Below, piece by piece: positions 1 to 7,715 of a DNA stretch of 38,254 nucleotides (its first letter is position 1; each line of letters begins with the position of its first letter). A program made the translations under genes and the position numbers. The stretch covers positions 1 through 38,254 of the forward strand of contig JAFLUF010000005.1 in the NCBI GenBank assembly GCA_022508925.1. The letters run 5' to 3'. The DNA is from Oscillospiraceae bacterium. GTDB lineage: Bacteria > Bacillota > Clostridia > Oscillospirales > Ruminococcaceae. The notes beneath the pieces were generated by a model. That model was given only the letters and a program-made list of their open reading frames with translations, had not been told where the DNA came from and did not search any database.

Positions 1-54
1 ACCTATGACCCTCTGCTTGTAAGGCAGATGCTCTCCCAGCTGAGCTAAACTTCC
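1..54 (-). tRNA. tRNA-Val (UAC), 5' part, cut by the window edge
   Basis: Read on the minus strand, the sequence starts with a 7-nt acceptor strand (GGAAGTT), then TA, a GCTC D-stem, a D-loop with GGGAGAGC, and the anticodon arm TCTGC-CTTACAA-GCAGA. The central triplet of the 7-nt anticodon loop is TAC, which reads valine codons. The T-arm, 3' acceptor strand and CCA end lie beyond position 1. A good promoter sits about 40 bases upstream. The valine identity rests on the anticodon alone. Confidence 0.9.
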
Positions 55-92
55 GTTAAATCAAAATAGTAAAAGCGTTTAACGCACCTATT

Positions 93-121
93 ATTCTACA
101 ACTTTTTTCAAAGTTTGTCAA
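93..121 (-). promoter_or_regulatory. Promoter of the tRNA-Val gene
   Basis: On the minus strand: -35 TTGACA (116-121), 17-bp spacer, -10 TAGAAT (93-98). It faces the tRNA. The short palindrome GCGTTTAACGC at about 75-85 would fold in the pre-tRNA leader. Confidence 0.75.
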
Positions 122-189
122 TAGTTTTTTTCAATCCGTAAAAATTGAGCAATTCTATACAATTTTGTCCGAATTTCGGAAAATTATTC

Positions 190-218
190 ATCAAAATTCT
201 ACAAATAATCGTTATAAT
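190..218 (+). promoter_or_regulatory. Possible promoter of the DUF378 gene
   Basis: A perfect -10 TATAAT lies at 213-218, about 68 bases before the TTG start. The hexamer 17 bp upstream is a poor -35 (ATCAAA). The rest of the AT-rich stretch between the tRNA and this gene (55-285) holds only the tRNA promoter. Confidence 0.4.
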
Positions 219-285
219 TTACCTCGCATAAAGCTTTGATTACATCAAATAATAACGCTGAAAAGCTTGATAAGGAGGGATCATT

Positions 286-492
286 TTGGACAAGCTTGCT
301 CTTACGCTGCTTATAATAGGCGGTCTTAACTGGGGTCTTGTGGGAATTTTCCGATTTGACCTTGTAGCGTGGCTGCTTGGCGGACAGACCTCGGTTTTCA
401 GCCGAATAGTATACGTTATTGTCGCTCTCGCGGCAATCTGGGCTATTCCAATGCTTTTCCGCGGCAGAAAAACAACCGCCGCCGAAGTATAA
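286..492 (+). CDS. DUF378 family small membrane protein
   Basis: This 68-residue protein is almost entirely two hydrophobic segments (about residues 4-26 and 38-58) followed by a short basic tail (FRGRK). The opening with 'LLIIGGLNWGLVG' is the hallmark of the DUF378 family (YuzA-like proteins), small membrane proteins of unknown function common in Firmicutes. The start codon is TTG, chosen because a strong AAGGAGG ribosome binding site lies just upstream. It stands alone on the plus strand and ends at a symmetric terminator shared with nadA. Family assignment is from memory of the motif; no biochemical role can be given. Confidence 0.85.
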   Translation: MDKLALTLLIIGGLNWGLVGIFRFDLVAWLLGGQTSVFSRIVYVIVALAAIWAIPMLFRGRKTTAAEV

Positions 493-495
493 TCG

Positions 496-526
496 ATCGG
501 AGCAAAAGAAATTCTTTTGCTCCGAT
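496..526. terminator. Bidirectional intrinsic terminator between DUF378 gene and nadA
   Basis: A near-perfect inverted repeat, ATCGGAGCAAAAGAA against TTCTTTTGCTCCGAT, sits between two converging genes. It is flanked by a T-rich run on the plus strand; on the minus strand the U-tract is weaker. It probably ends both transcripts. Confidence 0.75.
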
Positions 527-540
527 TTCTTATTAAATTT

Positions 541-1452
541 TTAATTTCCAAGTTTCAGCATTTCGTCAATGCACTTTTTAGCTTTAAGCCTCTGCTCTTC
601 GTCCATCGTTATCTCAAAGCCGCTTCTTCCCTCGAGAGTATGAAGCACATCGGCGATAGTCGTAACCTTCATATTGTGGCAAACGCAGTCCTTTGAAAGC
701 GGGTGAAACAGCTTTTCGGGGTGCTGTATTCCGAGGTGCTGGACTATGCTGTTTTCCGTGCCGATGATAAACTCCTCCGCGTCGCTTTTCGCCGCATAGT
801 CCATAATTTCCGTGGTGCTTCCGACAAAGTCCGCGAGAGCCACCACCTCGGGCTGACACTCGGGATGAACAAGAAACAGCGCGCCGGGGTGAGCCGCTTT
901 AGCCGCCTTTGCCTCCGCCGCCGTAAGCTTTGCGTGAGTGGGACAGCCGCCGCTTATAAGCTTTATCTTCTTTTCGGGGATCTGCTTCTTTACATAATCG
1001 CCGAGGTTGCAGTCGGGAATGAACAGGATATTGTCCGAGTCGAGCTTTTTTATGATCTTTACTGCCGATGATGACGTAACGCACACATCGCACAGCGTTT
1101 TAAGCTCGGCGGTGGTGTTTATGTACGCCACCACCTTGTGGTCGGGATATTTTTGTTTAAGCTGTAACAGCATATCGGGGTCGAGCTGCTCAGCCATAGG
1201 ACAGCCCGCCTCCTCGCGCGGGATAAGCACGCGCTTTTCGGGCGAGAGTATCTTCACCGTCTCCGCCATAAAGCGCACTCCGCACATTATTATCGTTTTG
1301 TTTTTAGCAACCGCGGCTTTTTGCGCGAGACCGAAGCTGTCGCCGACATAGTCAGCGATTTCAAGTATATCGTGCGTCTGATAGCAATGAGCGAGAATAC
1401 ACGCGTCGTTTTTCTCCTTAAGCTCGATTATCCTTTGCTGAATTTCGTTCAT
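541..1452 (-). CDS. nadA: Quinolinate synthase A
   Basis: NadA condenses iminoaspartate with dihydroxyacetone phosphate to quinolinate in de novo NAD synthesis, using a [4Fe-4S] cluster. The 303-residue length matches the short form of the family. The three likely cluster cysteines are C84 (EAGCPMAEQ), C170 (SGGCPTHAK) and C256 or C258 (KDCVCHNMK). The start is supported by GGGAGG 5 bases upstream of the ATG. It is the last gene of the minus-strand run and stops at the shared terminator. nadB and nadC, the usual neighbours, are absent from the window, so the aspartate oxidase or dehydrogenase partner must lie elsewhere. Confidence 0.96.
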   Translation of the reverse strand: MNEIQQRIIELKEKNDACILAHCYQTHDILEIADYVGDSFGLAQKAAVAKNKTIIMCGVRFMAETVKILSPEKRVLIPREEAGCPMAEQLDPDMLLQLKQKYPDHKVVAYINTTAELKTLCDVCVTSSSAVKIIKKLDSDNILFIPDCNLGDYVKKQIPEKKIKLISGGCPTHAKLTAAEAKAAKAAHPGALFLVHPECQPEVVALADFVGSTTEIMDYAAKSDAEEFIIGTENSIVQHLGIQHPEKLFHPLSKDCVCHNMKVTTIADVLHTLEGRSGFEITMDEEQRLKAKKCIDEMLKLGN

Positions 1453-1470
1453 AATGCCTCCCGATTTAAA

Positions 1471-1599
1471 TTATCCCGCCATCTTTGACATGACAGTCAG
1501 AATTATTATAGCCGCAAGCGAAGCGCCGAGGATTATCCAGTTTCGTATTATCGTGCGCTCGAGGCGGTTGTTATTATCCTTTTTGAATTTCTTAGCCAT
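1471..1599 (-). CDS. Small membrane peptide of 42 residues (not in ORF track)
   Basis: A short open frame lies between the purine phosphorylase gene and nadA. It begins MAKKFKKDNNN, a charged N-terminus, followed by one hydrophobic segment (about residues 21-39, 'WIILGASLAAIIILTVM'), and ends after GG-poor MAG. The ATG sits one base past the phosphorylase stop codon, and the GGGAGA within the end of that gene serves as ribosome binding site, so translation is probably coupled. nadA follows 18 bases after its stop. The compact fit between two operon genes and the charged-plus-one-helix composition argue for a real single-pass peptide. No family is recognised. Confidence 0.6.
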   Translation of the reverse strand: MAKKFKKDNNNRLERTIIRNWIILGASLAAIIILTVMSKMAG

Positions 1600-1600
1600 A

Positions 1601-2437
1601 TCATTCTCCCGCGATCTCGGTGATAGCCGCCGTTACAAGCTTTCTGAACATCGGCGCGGCTTTGTCCGCAGTTTCCTGGACCTCCTGGTGCGAAAGCGGA
1701 TTTGCGGAAATTCCCGCGGCAAGGTTTGAAATGCACGAAATGCCGCATATCTCCATTCCCATGTGGCGCGCCGCCATTGCCTCTACGGCAGTGGACATTC
1801 CCACCGCGTCCGCGCCGAGTCGTCCGTAGGCGCGTATCTCAGCGGGAGTTTCGTAGTTCGGTCCCGTGGTCTGGATATACACTCCGCGAACAAGAGGCAC
1901 GCTTACTTTCGCGGCGGTGTTTTCAATTATTGTACGCAATCTCTTGCTGTAGACCTCGCTCATATCGGGAAATCTCACGCCAAGCTCCTCAATGTTCGCG
2001 CCGATAAGCGGACTTGGCACAAGCGAGCTTATGTGGTCGGTTATCAGCATAAAATCTCCCGCGTGAAATGACGGGTTTATTCCGCCCGCGGCGTTGGTGA
2101 GAAACAGCGTTTTCGCTCCCATAAGCCCCATAAGGCGCGTCGGAAGAACAACGTCCTGTACCGAGTATCCCTCATAATAATGCACTCTGCCCTGCATAAC
2201 AACGACAGGAACGCGCTTTTCTCCGCAATATCCGAAAACAAAACGCCCCTTATGCCCCAGCACGGTGCTTATCGGAAAGCCCTCTATCTCGCCGTAATCG
2301 AGTGTTTCCTTTATTTCAAGAGTGTCGCAGAAATCGCCTAAGCCGCTGCCTAAAATAAGCGCAAGCGAGGGCTTGAAGCTTATTTTCTTTTCGACCTGAT
2401 CGTGGCATTTCATCAACTTTTCGTAAACTTCGTTCAT
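1601..2437 (-). CDS. punA: Purine nucleoside phosphorylase (inosine-guanosine type)
   Basis: The enzyme splits inosine, guanosine and their deoxy forms with phosphate into base and (deoxy)ribose 1-phosphate in purine salvage. At 278 residues it fits the trimeric, 6-oxopurine-specific family. Visible family motifs are the phosphate-binding 'LILGSGLG' near residue 28, 'GRVHYYEGY' and 'LTNAAGGIN', with 'GADAVGMST' near the base-binding region. The start is supported by AAAGGA upstream. It lies directly after the histidine kinase gene with 2 bases between and is followed by the 42-residue peptide. The nearby ahcY releases adenosine, so both genes touch nucleoside turnover; a direct pathway link is inference. 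Confidence 0.95.
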   Translation of the reverse strand: MNEVYEKLMKCHDQVEKKISFKPSLALILGSGLGDFCDTLEIKETLDYGEIEGFPISTVLGHKGRFVFGYCGEKRVPVVVMQGRVHYYEGYSVQDVVLPTRLMGLMGAKTLFLTNAAGGINPSFHAGDFMLITDHISSLVPSPLIGANIEELGVRFPDMSEVYSKRLRTIIENTAAKVSVPLVRGVYIQTTGPNYETPAEIRAYGRLGADAVGMSTAVEAMAARHMGMEICGISCISNLAAGISANPLSHQEVQETADKAAPMFRKLVTAAITEIAGE

Positions 2438-2439
2438 GG

Positions 2440-3576
2440 TTATTTTTTCCTTTCGTCGCGTTTGGTCTGAGTGTTTGTGTTATTGTTGTCAGCGGGCAGG
2501 ATCACCGTAAAGGTCGTTCCCTCTCCCAACACGGAGGAGACCGATATCCTTCCGCCGCTGAGTTCAACTATCTTCTTCACAAGCGAAAGTCCGAGTCCGT
2601 TTCCCTTTGACGCGTGAGAACGGTCCGCCTGATAGAATTTCTCGAAAATATGCGGCAGGGCTTCTTCGGAAATACCGCAGCCGCTGTCGGAGATATCCAC
2701 GGTTATCTGCCCGTTTTGCCGCTTTAATGAAACGTTTATGCTCCCTCCGCTCGGAGTGAATTTTACGGCGTTATCGAAGAGATTATGCCATACATGAGAC
2801 ATAAGCTGCTCGTTGAAATAAAACTGCGCTTCGTCCATCTCGCTCATATTAAGCTCGATGTTTTTTCCGCTCCAGACAGGCTCAAGACTGAGCATACAGT
2901 TTCTTAACTGCTCGTCGAGAGAGTACCGCTTTTTATCTTCGATAATTCCCTTGTTGTCAAGGCTTGTGAGAAGCTGTGTATTTGCCGCGAGAGAGGACAG
3001 ATATTCCGCCTCTTCAAGAATTATCCTTGAAAACTCGCGCCGCTGTTCTTCGGTTATGTCGTCGTCGCAGAGCTGACGCGCAAAGCCGCTTATCGACGAA
3101 AGCGGCGTTTTGAACTCGTGAGAGAAATTCGACACGAAGTCGTTTCTGAACAGCTCGGTATTCGCAAGCTCGGCGGTCATTATGTTAAAGTCGGAGATAA
3201 GCCTCTGAAGCTCCTTTAAGGTGTGACGTGTAAGAAAATCGTCCTCGTCTACCTTTACGGTATAATCGCCGTTTCTCACGCGCCTTGTCGCTTTTGTAAG
3301 GCTCGAAAGGGGCTTTAGGATAGTGTTTGTAACAAAAAACGCCATTATCGCGCCTATCAGTATACTCGCGCCCACAGAGCCTATTACGGTGGAAATATCC
3401 GCCGCGCCGTCGGTGACAAATCCGATAACGATAGTAGAGGTAAAGGTGAGAACATCGGAAGCGACGATTATCAGAAGCGTAAAGATCATCATCTTCATTC
3501 CGAGACGGTTTACTCTCTCAAACGGCTTGAACATATGCTTAAGCCGCTGCTTTAATTTTTTAAACGCCCGTTTCAT
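2440..3576 (-). CDS. Membrane sensor histidine kinase
   Basis: Two transmembrane segments enclose a very short outer loop (about residues 27-50 and 60-85), followed by a HAMP linker, a dimerisation domain with the phosphoacceptor H-box 'NFSHEFKTPLSS' and a HATPase domain with an N-box ('WHNLFDNAVKF'), 'DSGCGI' and 'GNGLGLSLV'. The tiny sensor loop suggests it reads a membrane or intracellular signal. The ORF track begins at GTG 3588, which overlaps the regulator's stop codon, but AGGAG then has no spacing. ATG 3576, 12 bases on, has the same AGGAG at about 11 bases and is my choice. It pairs with the response regulator just upstream. Confidence 0.93.
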   Translation of the reverse strand: MKRAFKKLKQRLKHMFKPFERVNRLGMKMMIFTLLIIVASDVLTFTSTIVIGFVTDGAADISTVIGSVGASILIGAIMAFFVTNTILKPLSSLTKATRRVRNGDYTVKVDEDDFLTRHTLKELQRLISDFNIMTAELANTELFRNDFVSNFSHEFKTPLSSISGFARQLCDDDITEEQRREFSRIILEEAEYLSSLAANTQLLTSLDNKGIIEDKKRYSLDEQLRNCMLSLEPVWSGKNIELNMSEMDEAQFYFNEQLMSHVWHNLFDNAVKFTPSGGSINVSLKRQNGQITVDISDSGCGISEEALPHIFEKFYQADRSHASKGNGLGLSLVKKIVELSGGRISVSSVLGEGTTFTVILPADNNNTNTQTKRDERKK

Positions 3577-3584
3577 ATTTACGG

Positions 3585-4268
3585 TCACTCCTGCTGCGTC
3601 CTGACCTCGGCTTTATAACCAAGACCTCTTACGGTCGTTATTGAAAAATCCTCGTTATCGTGAAAGCGCTCTCTGAGACGGTTTATGTGTACGTCTACCG
3701 TTCTTGCCTCGCTGTCCGAGCCCATTTCCCAGAACTCCTCCATAAGCGCCGTTCTTGTAAAGGTTTTTCCCGGAAAGGACAGGAGCTTGAACAATATCTG
3801 AAACTCCTTTCGCGGAAGAACCGCCACCTCGCCGTTTACACTGACCGAAAACGCCCCGTAATCAAGCTCGGTTTTCCCGACGGTTATCTTCTGCTCCTCG
3901 GCTATTTTGCTCCTTCTGAGCAAAGCCTTTATCCTTAAGATCATCTCGACCTCGTCTACGGGCTTGGTCATATAATCGTCCGTTCCGAGCATAAAGCTTT
4001 TGTGGATATCGGCGGTGTTGTCCTTGGCGGTTATTATCAGTACGGGCAGGGTGCTTCCACTGTCGCGGAGAGCCTTAAGCGTATCCCACCCGTCCATTTT
4101 CGGCATCATAAGGTCTAACACCATAAGGTCGATGTGCGTGCTTTCGATTATCTCAAGCGCCTTTTCGCCGTTTTCGGCGGTGTACGCCTTAAAGCCGTTT
4201 TTCTCAAGCGTATATTCAAACAGCCGCCTGATGTTTGCCGTATCGTCTGCTACAAGTATGTTGAACAA
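3585..4268 (-). CDS. OmpR/PhoB-family response regulator
   Basis: A receiver domain (residues 1-118) carries the acidic pair D8/D9, phosphoacceptor D52 ('VLDLMMP'), T80 and K102. A C-terminal winged-helix DNA-binding domain follows (about 128-222), with 'RTVDVHINRLRERF' and 'TTVRGLGYK'. It is the partner of the histidine kinase that follows it. The start is TTG, preceded by a G-rich GAGGGGGTGGAGG ribosome binding site. Only 38 bases separate it from the upstream kinase-like gene, and no convincing promoter was seen there, so it is probably read through from ahcY or from a promoter inside that gene. The signal sensed is unknown. Confidence 0.95.
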   Translation of the reverse strand: MFNILVADDTANIRRLFEYTLEKNGFKAYTAENGEKALEIIESTHIDLMVLDLMMPKMDGWDTLKALRDSGSTLPVLIITAKDNTADIHKSFMLGTDDYMTKPVDEVEMILRIKALLRRSKIAEEQKITVGKTELDYGAFSVSVNGEVAVLPRKEFQILFKLLSFPGKTFTRTALMEEFWEMGSDSEARTVDVHINRLRERFHDNEDFSITTVRGLGYKAEVRTQQE

Positions 4269-4306
4269 ACCTCCACCCCCTCGGACTTTCTTTCAAATGC
4301 TTTGTG

Positions 4307-4828
4307 TTATTTTAAGATATTATGTGTTTCCGCGGTGTAATCATCTTGAATAAGAATATAGTCAAGCTTGTATTCAATACAGTTTTTCAGATAATACCGG
4401 TTTTCACTGAGCGTTGTTTCAAGCGTTAAATCGTTATCGTCAAGCCGCTGTTCAATGACATTCGCGTACTTTACGATATCGTCAAAATGCGCGCGGATAT
4501 AATTTTCGCTGAAAACCAGACAAGTGTATTTTATTTTGCTCAGATACTTTTTGTCAAGATCCTTTTTCCAATCGAAAGGGATATAACAGCCCTCGACAAT
4601 AAGATCCTGCTCGTTCTCTATTGCCGTCTTTATTATTTCCCTTACGATGTTCCAGAGATATTCCGTAAGCTCTTTGTCGTCATAAGGCGTGAGACTTGTA
4701 TTTCCGCTGCGTATCAAGCCCATTTTCAAAAGGTCAATTGAAAGATACGGATATTTATACCGCTCAAGAAGCTTTTGCGCCAAGTTTGTTTTTCCGGTAT
4801 GAGAAGCGCCCGAAATCAATATTATCAT
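4307..4828 (-). CDS. P-loop nucleotide-binding kinase-like protein
   Basis: This 173-residue protein starts with a Walker A loop, 'ISGASHTGKTNLA' (residues 5-17), in the manner of small nucleotide or sugar kinases and AAA_33-type proteins. A hydrophobic strand ending in an acidic residue ('DLIVEGCYIP') could serve as Walker B. No substrate is evident. Its ATG overlaps the stop of the preceding gene by 4 bases (ATGA), so the two are tightly coupled. Both look more A+T- and lysine-rich than their neighbours, which may indicate acquisition as a pair. Function beyond ATP or GTP binding is not known to me. Confidence 0.75.
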   Translation of the reverse strand: MIILISGASHTGKTNLAQKLLERYKYPYLSIDLLKMGLIRSGNTSLTPYDDKELTEYLWNIVREIIKTAIENEQDLIVEGCYIPFDWKKDLDKKYLSKIKYTCLVFSENYIRAHFDDIVKYANVIEQRLDDNDLTLETTLSENRYYLKNCIEYKLDYILIQDDYTAETHNILK

Positions 4829-5286
4829 GAGTTGAACATTTTTACCGAGGAGTCGAGCATTTCATCAACATAATCGCCGTCGCTCATTGTCGCGAAGAAA
4901 AGAATGTCCTCCCGCTTGAAGCCGTTTTTGCTGAAGATATCGTCGGGGAGCTGTTTGATATTTTTCTCCAAAACAGTAAGCAAGGTCAGCGCAAAATCCC
5001 ATTTTTCATCGGACGCGCTGAGTAAATCAATATCCTTGGTATTATCAACCATATCAACCAGCGGCTGATACAGAAAATCGGGGTTGCTTCCGTTTTCCCA
5101 ATCATAATACTCGTCTATATCATGAGTGTAGTCCCACGACAGGTACATACCGTAAAAATCGTCCGTGGTTATAAAACCGATAGCGCAGGCTTTTTTTCGC
5201 TTTGCTTTTTTCAGTATCTTGCCTATTTCTTTCGGCAGATTTTCGGAGCAAGCAATATCGAATTTTTCAAATCTTGAAATATCCAT
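4825..5286 (-). CDS. DUF4303-like protein of unknown function
   Basis: A soluble acidic protein of 153 residues without signal peptide or membrane segment. The middle ('GFITTDDFYGMYLSWDYTHDIDEYYDWENG') has the pattern I associate with DUF4303-type proteins, which often sit beside polymorphic toxin or immunity genes; this is a tentative memory-based match. Translation starts at ATG after AAAAAGGAAATAAAAC. It lies 29 bases downstream of ahcY and overlaps the P-loop gene by 4 bases. No toxin is visible nearby, so an immunity role is not supported here. Confidence 0.6.
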   Translation of the reverse strand: MDISRFEKFDIACSENLPKEIGKILKKAKRKKACAIGFITTDDFYGMYLSWDYTHDIDEYYDWENGSNPDFLYQPLVDMVDNTKDIDLLSASDEKWDFALTLLTVLEKNIKQLPDDIFSKNGFKREDILFFATMSDGDYVDEMLDSSVKMFNS

Positions 5287-5315
5287 GTTTTATTTCCTTT
5301 TTAACATAGTTTCGA

Positions 5316-6563
5316 TTACTCGTTTAAGTACGCTATCTGCTCGGGAGTGAGTTTGTCAATGGTTATTCCCCACGCGTTAAGTTTTCTTTCCGCAACCTTC
5401 TGGTCGATCTCCTTCGGAACATTGAAGGTCATAGAGCCGCCGTTTTTCTTGAGCTGTGCGCCGTTTTTCGCGATGTACTCCGCCGAAAGCGCCTGGATAG
5501 CAAAGCTCATGTCCATGATCTCCGCGGGGTGTCCGTCGCCCGCCGCGAGATTTACGAGTCTGCCCTCGGCGATAACGAATATCGTGTTTCCGTTTTTCAG
5601 CTTATAGCCCATTATGTTGTTGCGGGCAAGATAGCTGTCGACCGCTATCTCGCGGAGCTTCGCCATATTTACCTCTACGTCGAAATGTCCCGCGTTGCAG
5701 CAGATAGCGCCGTCCTTCATGTTTACAAAAGCCTGCTCGCCGATAACGTCGTTGCAGCCCGTAACAGTAACGAAAAAGTCGCCTGTTTTCGCCGCCTCAT
5801 TCATCGGCATAACCGTAAAGCCGTCCATGACAGCTTCCATAGCCTTTATCGGGTCGATCTCGGTTACGATCACCTTCGCTCCCAGACCCTTTGCGCGCAT
5901 AGCCACGCCCTTTCCGCACCAGCCGTAGCCCGCGACAACCACATACTTTCCCGCGACGATAAGATTTGTCGTGCGGTTTATGCCGTCCCAGACGGACTGA
6001 CCCGTGCCGTAGCGGTTGTCAAAAAGGTGCTTGCAGTCCGCGTCGTTTACGAGCGCCATGGGGAACTTCAGCTTTCCCGCGCCGTCCATCGCTTTCAGGC
6101 GGATAATGCCGGTAGTAGTCTCCTCACAGCCGCCGAGAACGTTTTCAATAAGCTCGGGCTTTTCGGTGTGGATATAGTTTACCAGATCGCCGCCGTCGTC
6201 GATGATTATGTTCGGTCCCGCGTTTATCACGCTCGCGATGTGGCGGTGGTATTCCTCGTCGGTGGAGTTATACCACGCGTAAACGTTAAGTCCGTCATGT
6301 ACCAGCGCCGCTGCCACATCGTCCTGAGTAGACAGGGGATTAGAACCCGTGACATACATCTCAGCTCCCCCTGCCGCGAGAACTTTGCACAGATACGCGG
6401 TCTTCGCCTCGAGATGAACAGACAGCGCGACTTTCATTCCCTTAAAGGGCTTTGTCTGCGAGAAATCGCGCTCTATACCGTTTAACAGCGGCATATTTCT
6501 TTTTACCCAGTCGATCTTGCGTTTTCCGCTTTCCCAAAGTTTTTCATCTCTGATTTCGCTCAT
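5316..6563 (-). CDS. ahcY: Adenosylhomocysteinase (S-adenosylhomocysteine hydrolase)
   Basis: AhcY reversibly hydrolyses S-adenosylhomocysteine, the product of methyltransferases, to adenosine and homocysteine with bound NAD. The 415-residue length fits the bacterial/archaeal short form. Visible hallmarks are 'MPLLNGI' near the N-terminus, 'HLEAKTAYL', the NAD-binding glycine loop 'GYGWCGKGVA' and the C-terminal 'NLAAGDGHP'. The ATG follows AAAGGAATTTATT. It is the first gene of the minus-strand run and faces away from the SOD-like gene across only 43 bases, so at least one of the two promoters must overlap the other's coding start. Many Clostridia use the Pfs/LuxS route instead. Confidence 0.97.
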   Translation of the reverse strand: MSEIRDEKLWESGKRKIDWVKRNMPLLNGIERDFSQTKPFKGMKVALSVHLEAKTAYLCKVLAAGGAEMYVTGSNPLSTQDDVAAALVHDGLNVYAWYNSTDEEYHRHIASVINAGPNIIIDDGGDLVNYIHTEKPELIENVLGGCEETTTGIIRLKAMDGAGKLKFPMALVNDADCKHLFDNRYGTGQSVWDGINRTTNLIVAGKYVVVAGYGWCGKGVAMRAKGLGAKVIVTEIDPIKAMEAVMDGFTVMPMNEAAKTGDFFVTVTGCNDVIGEQAFVNMKDGAICCNAGHFDVEVNMAKLREIAVDSYLARNNIMGYKLKNGNTIFVIAEGRLVNLAAGDGHPAEIMDMSFAIQALSAEYIAKNGAQLKKNGGSMTFNVPKEIDQKVAERKLNAWGITIDKLTPEQIAYLNE

Positions 6564-6606
6564 AATAAATTCCTTTCATGAATATATTTTTCCGAGGTGA
6601 TTTTAT

Positions 6607-6990
6607 ATGTCAAAATTTGCATATATTGAAAACGAGCGCCCCGTTTTGTCCGCAAAGCTTCGCGGAACGGACGGATACGAAAATGTTGTCGGCGAGGTTC
6701 TGGTGCACAAGCTCGAAAACGGGCTGTGCCTTTGCGCAAGCTTTTCGGGTCTCCCAGCTTCGCAGGCTCTGCCGTTTCATATCCACGAGGGCACAAGCTG
6801 TGAAAACGCGGGAGGACATCTTTTAGAGCTTCCCGATATTATGTCAGACCGAAACGGCGAGGCTTACGCGCATTATTGCTTTGACAGGCTGAACTTGTCG
6901 GAAATATCCGAACACGCGATCATGCTGCACGTCAGGAAAAACGGCGAAGAGCCGGCGATCGCCTGCGGAGTTCTTAAGCACGTGCTGTAA
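6607..6990 (+). CDS. Cu/Zn superoxide dismutase-like protein lacking the zinc loop
   Basis: The 127-residue protein keeps the pattern of the SodC fold: 'PFHIHEG' (H58, H60), 'GTSCENAGGH' (C65, H71), 'IMLHVR' (H108) and 'IACGVL' (C120). These match the four copper-ligand positions and the conserved disulphide pair of Cu/Zn superoxide dismutase. The stretch that normally carries the extra zinc ligands is gone: GGH runs straight into 'LLELPDI'. The arginine that usually precedes 'xACGV' is replaced by alanine (EPAIACGV). There is no signal peptide, unlike typical bacterial SodC. GAGGTGAT supports the ATG. Dismutase activity should not be assumed; a metal-binding or structural role is equally possible. 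Confidence 0.75.
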   Translation: MSKFAYIENERPVLSAKLRGTDGYENVVGEVLVHKLENGLCLCASFSGLPASQALPFHIHEGTSCENAGGHLLELPDIMSDRNGEAYAHYCFDRLNLSEISEHAIMLHVRKNGEEPAIACGVLKHVL

Positions 6991-7055
6991 ATAACGCAGT
7001 CGTGGCGGTGTTATATCCAAACATTAAACCATCACGACCATGTCATAGCCGAGTA

Positions 7056-7688
7056 TCAGCCCTTTACTACCGCAAGTGAATTCACTACTCTTTCAAGCTC
7101 GTCCTGAAGACCGCTGTAAAACAGCGTAAACAGGATATCACAGCTTCCGAACAAAAACAGGTTTCTGTTTGTTATAGCCGAAAGCGCGGGGACATATCCG
7201 TAGACATAGCTTTTAAACCACTCGGCGTCGTATGCCGGAACGGGCTTTTTGCTTTTTACAAGCCTTTGTATCTCCTCGAAATCGTCGACGATTATGTTTT
7301 CAAAATTTGCCGCGCCCTTTTCGCAAACGGTATCGAAGATAGTTTTTATCTGCTTGTCGTTAAGACTTCCCCCGCTTGTTTTTATGTTTTTAAGCTCGGG
7401 CAGTCTCACCGCAAACGAATATACCATAAGAGATAAGACCCGCTCGTACTCGGGAGAGTTCATCTCCTTACAGCGCTCCTTGTCGAGCTTTATCCCGGTG
7501 TTGTAAAGCGCGGTGGTGTCGGTTATGTTTTTAAGCGCTATCTTGAAAATATCCTTTACGCTTACGTTGTAAAAATCCCTGTCGGAGATCAGATAGACAT
7601 ATTTTACGGCGTTGAAAAGCGAGACTCCCGCTTTTACCACCGTTTCCGAGATCATTGTATAGGCTGTGCGTTCACTTACAAATTCCAC
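7056..7688 (-). CDS. Uncharacterised 210-residue protein at the end of the pyr operon
   Basis: I do not recognise this protein. It is mostly helical in appearance, without signal peptide or clear transmembrane helix; a mildly hydrophobic patch lies near the C-terminus ('NRNLFLFGSCDILFTLF'). The start is GTG with AAGGAAGGG about 11 bases upstream. It follows tcdA after 27 bases on the same strand and is the last gene before the convergent SOD-like gene, so it is probably the distal gene of the pyrimidine operon. The 65-base gap beyond it holds only a weak hairpin (GTCGTG...CACGAC), not a clear terminator. Confidence 0.75.
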   Translation of the reverse strand: MEFVSERTAYTMISETVVKAGVSLFNAVKYVYLISDRDFYNVSVKDIFKIALKNITDTTALYNTGIKLDKERCKEMNSPEYERVLSLMVYSFAVRLPELKNIKTSGGSLNDKQIKTIFDTVCEKGAANFENIIVDDFEEIQRLVKSKKPVPAYDAEWFKSYVYGYVPALSAITNRNLFLFGSCDILFTLFYSGLQDELERVVNSLAVVKG

Positions 7689-7715
7689 TGTACTTATTGC
7701 CCTTCCTTAATAGTA

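Noticed and set aside
4825-5286. Immunity protein of a toxin system
   Set aside because: DUF4303-like genes can accompany polymorphic toxins, but no toxin gene or secretion marker lies nearby.
5529-6485. 318-residue plus-strand ORF opposite ahcY
   Set aside because: It is the antisense shadow of ahcY, whose family motifs are unmistakable; the shadow has no domain or ribosome binding site.
6999-7038. Possible terminator between the SOD-like gene and the unknown gene at 7056
   Set aside because: The GTCGTG/CACGAC stem is short, with a long loop and no U-tract.
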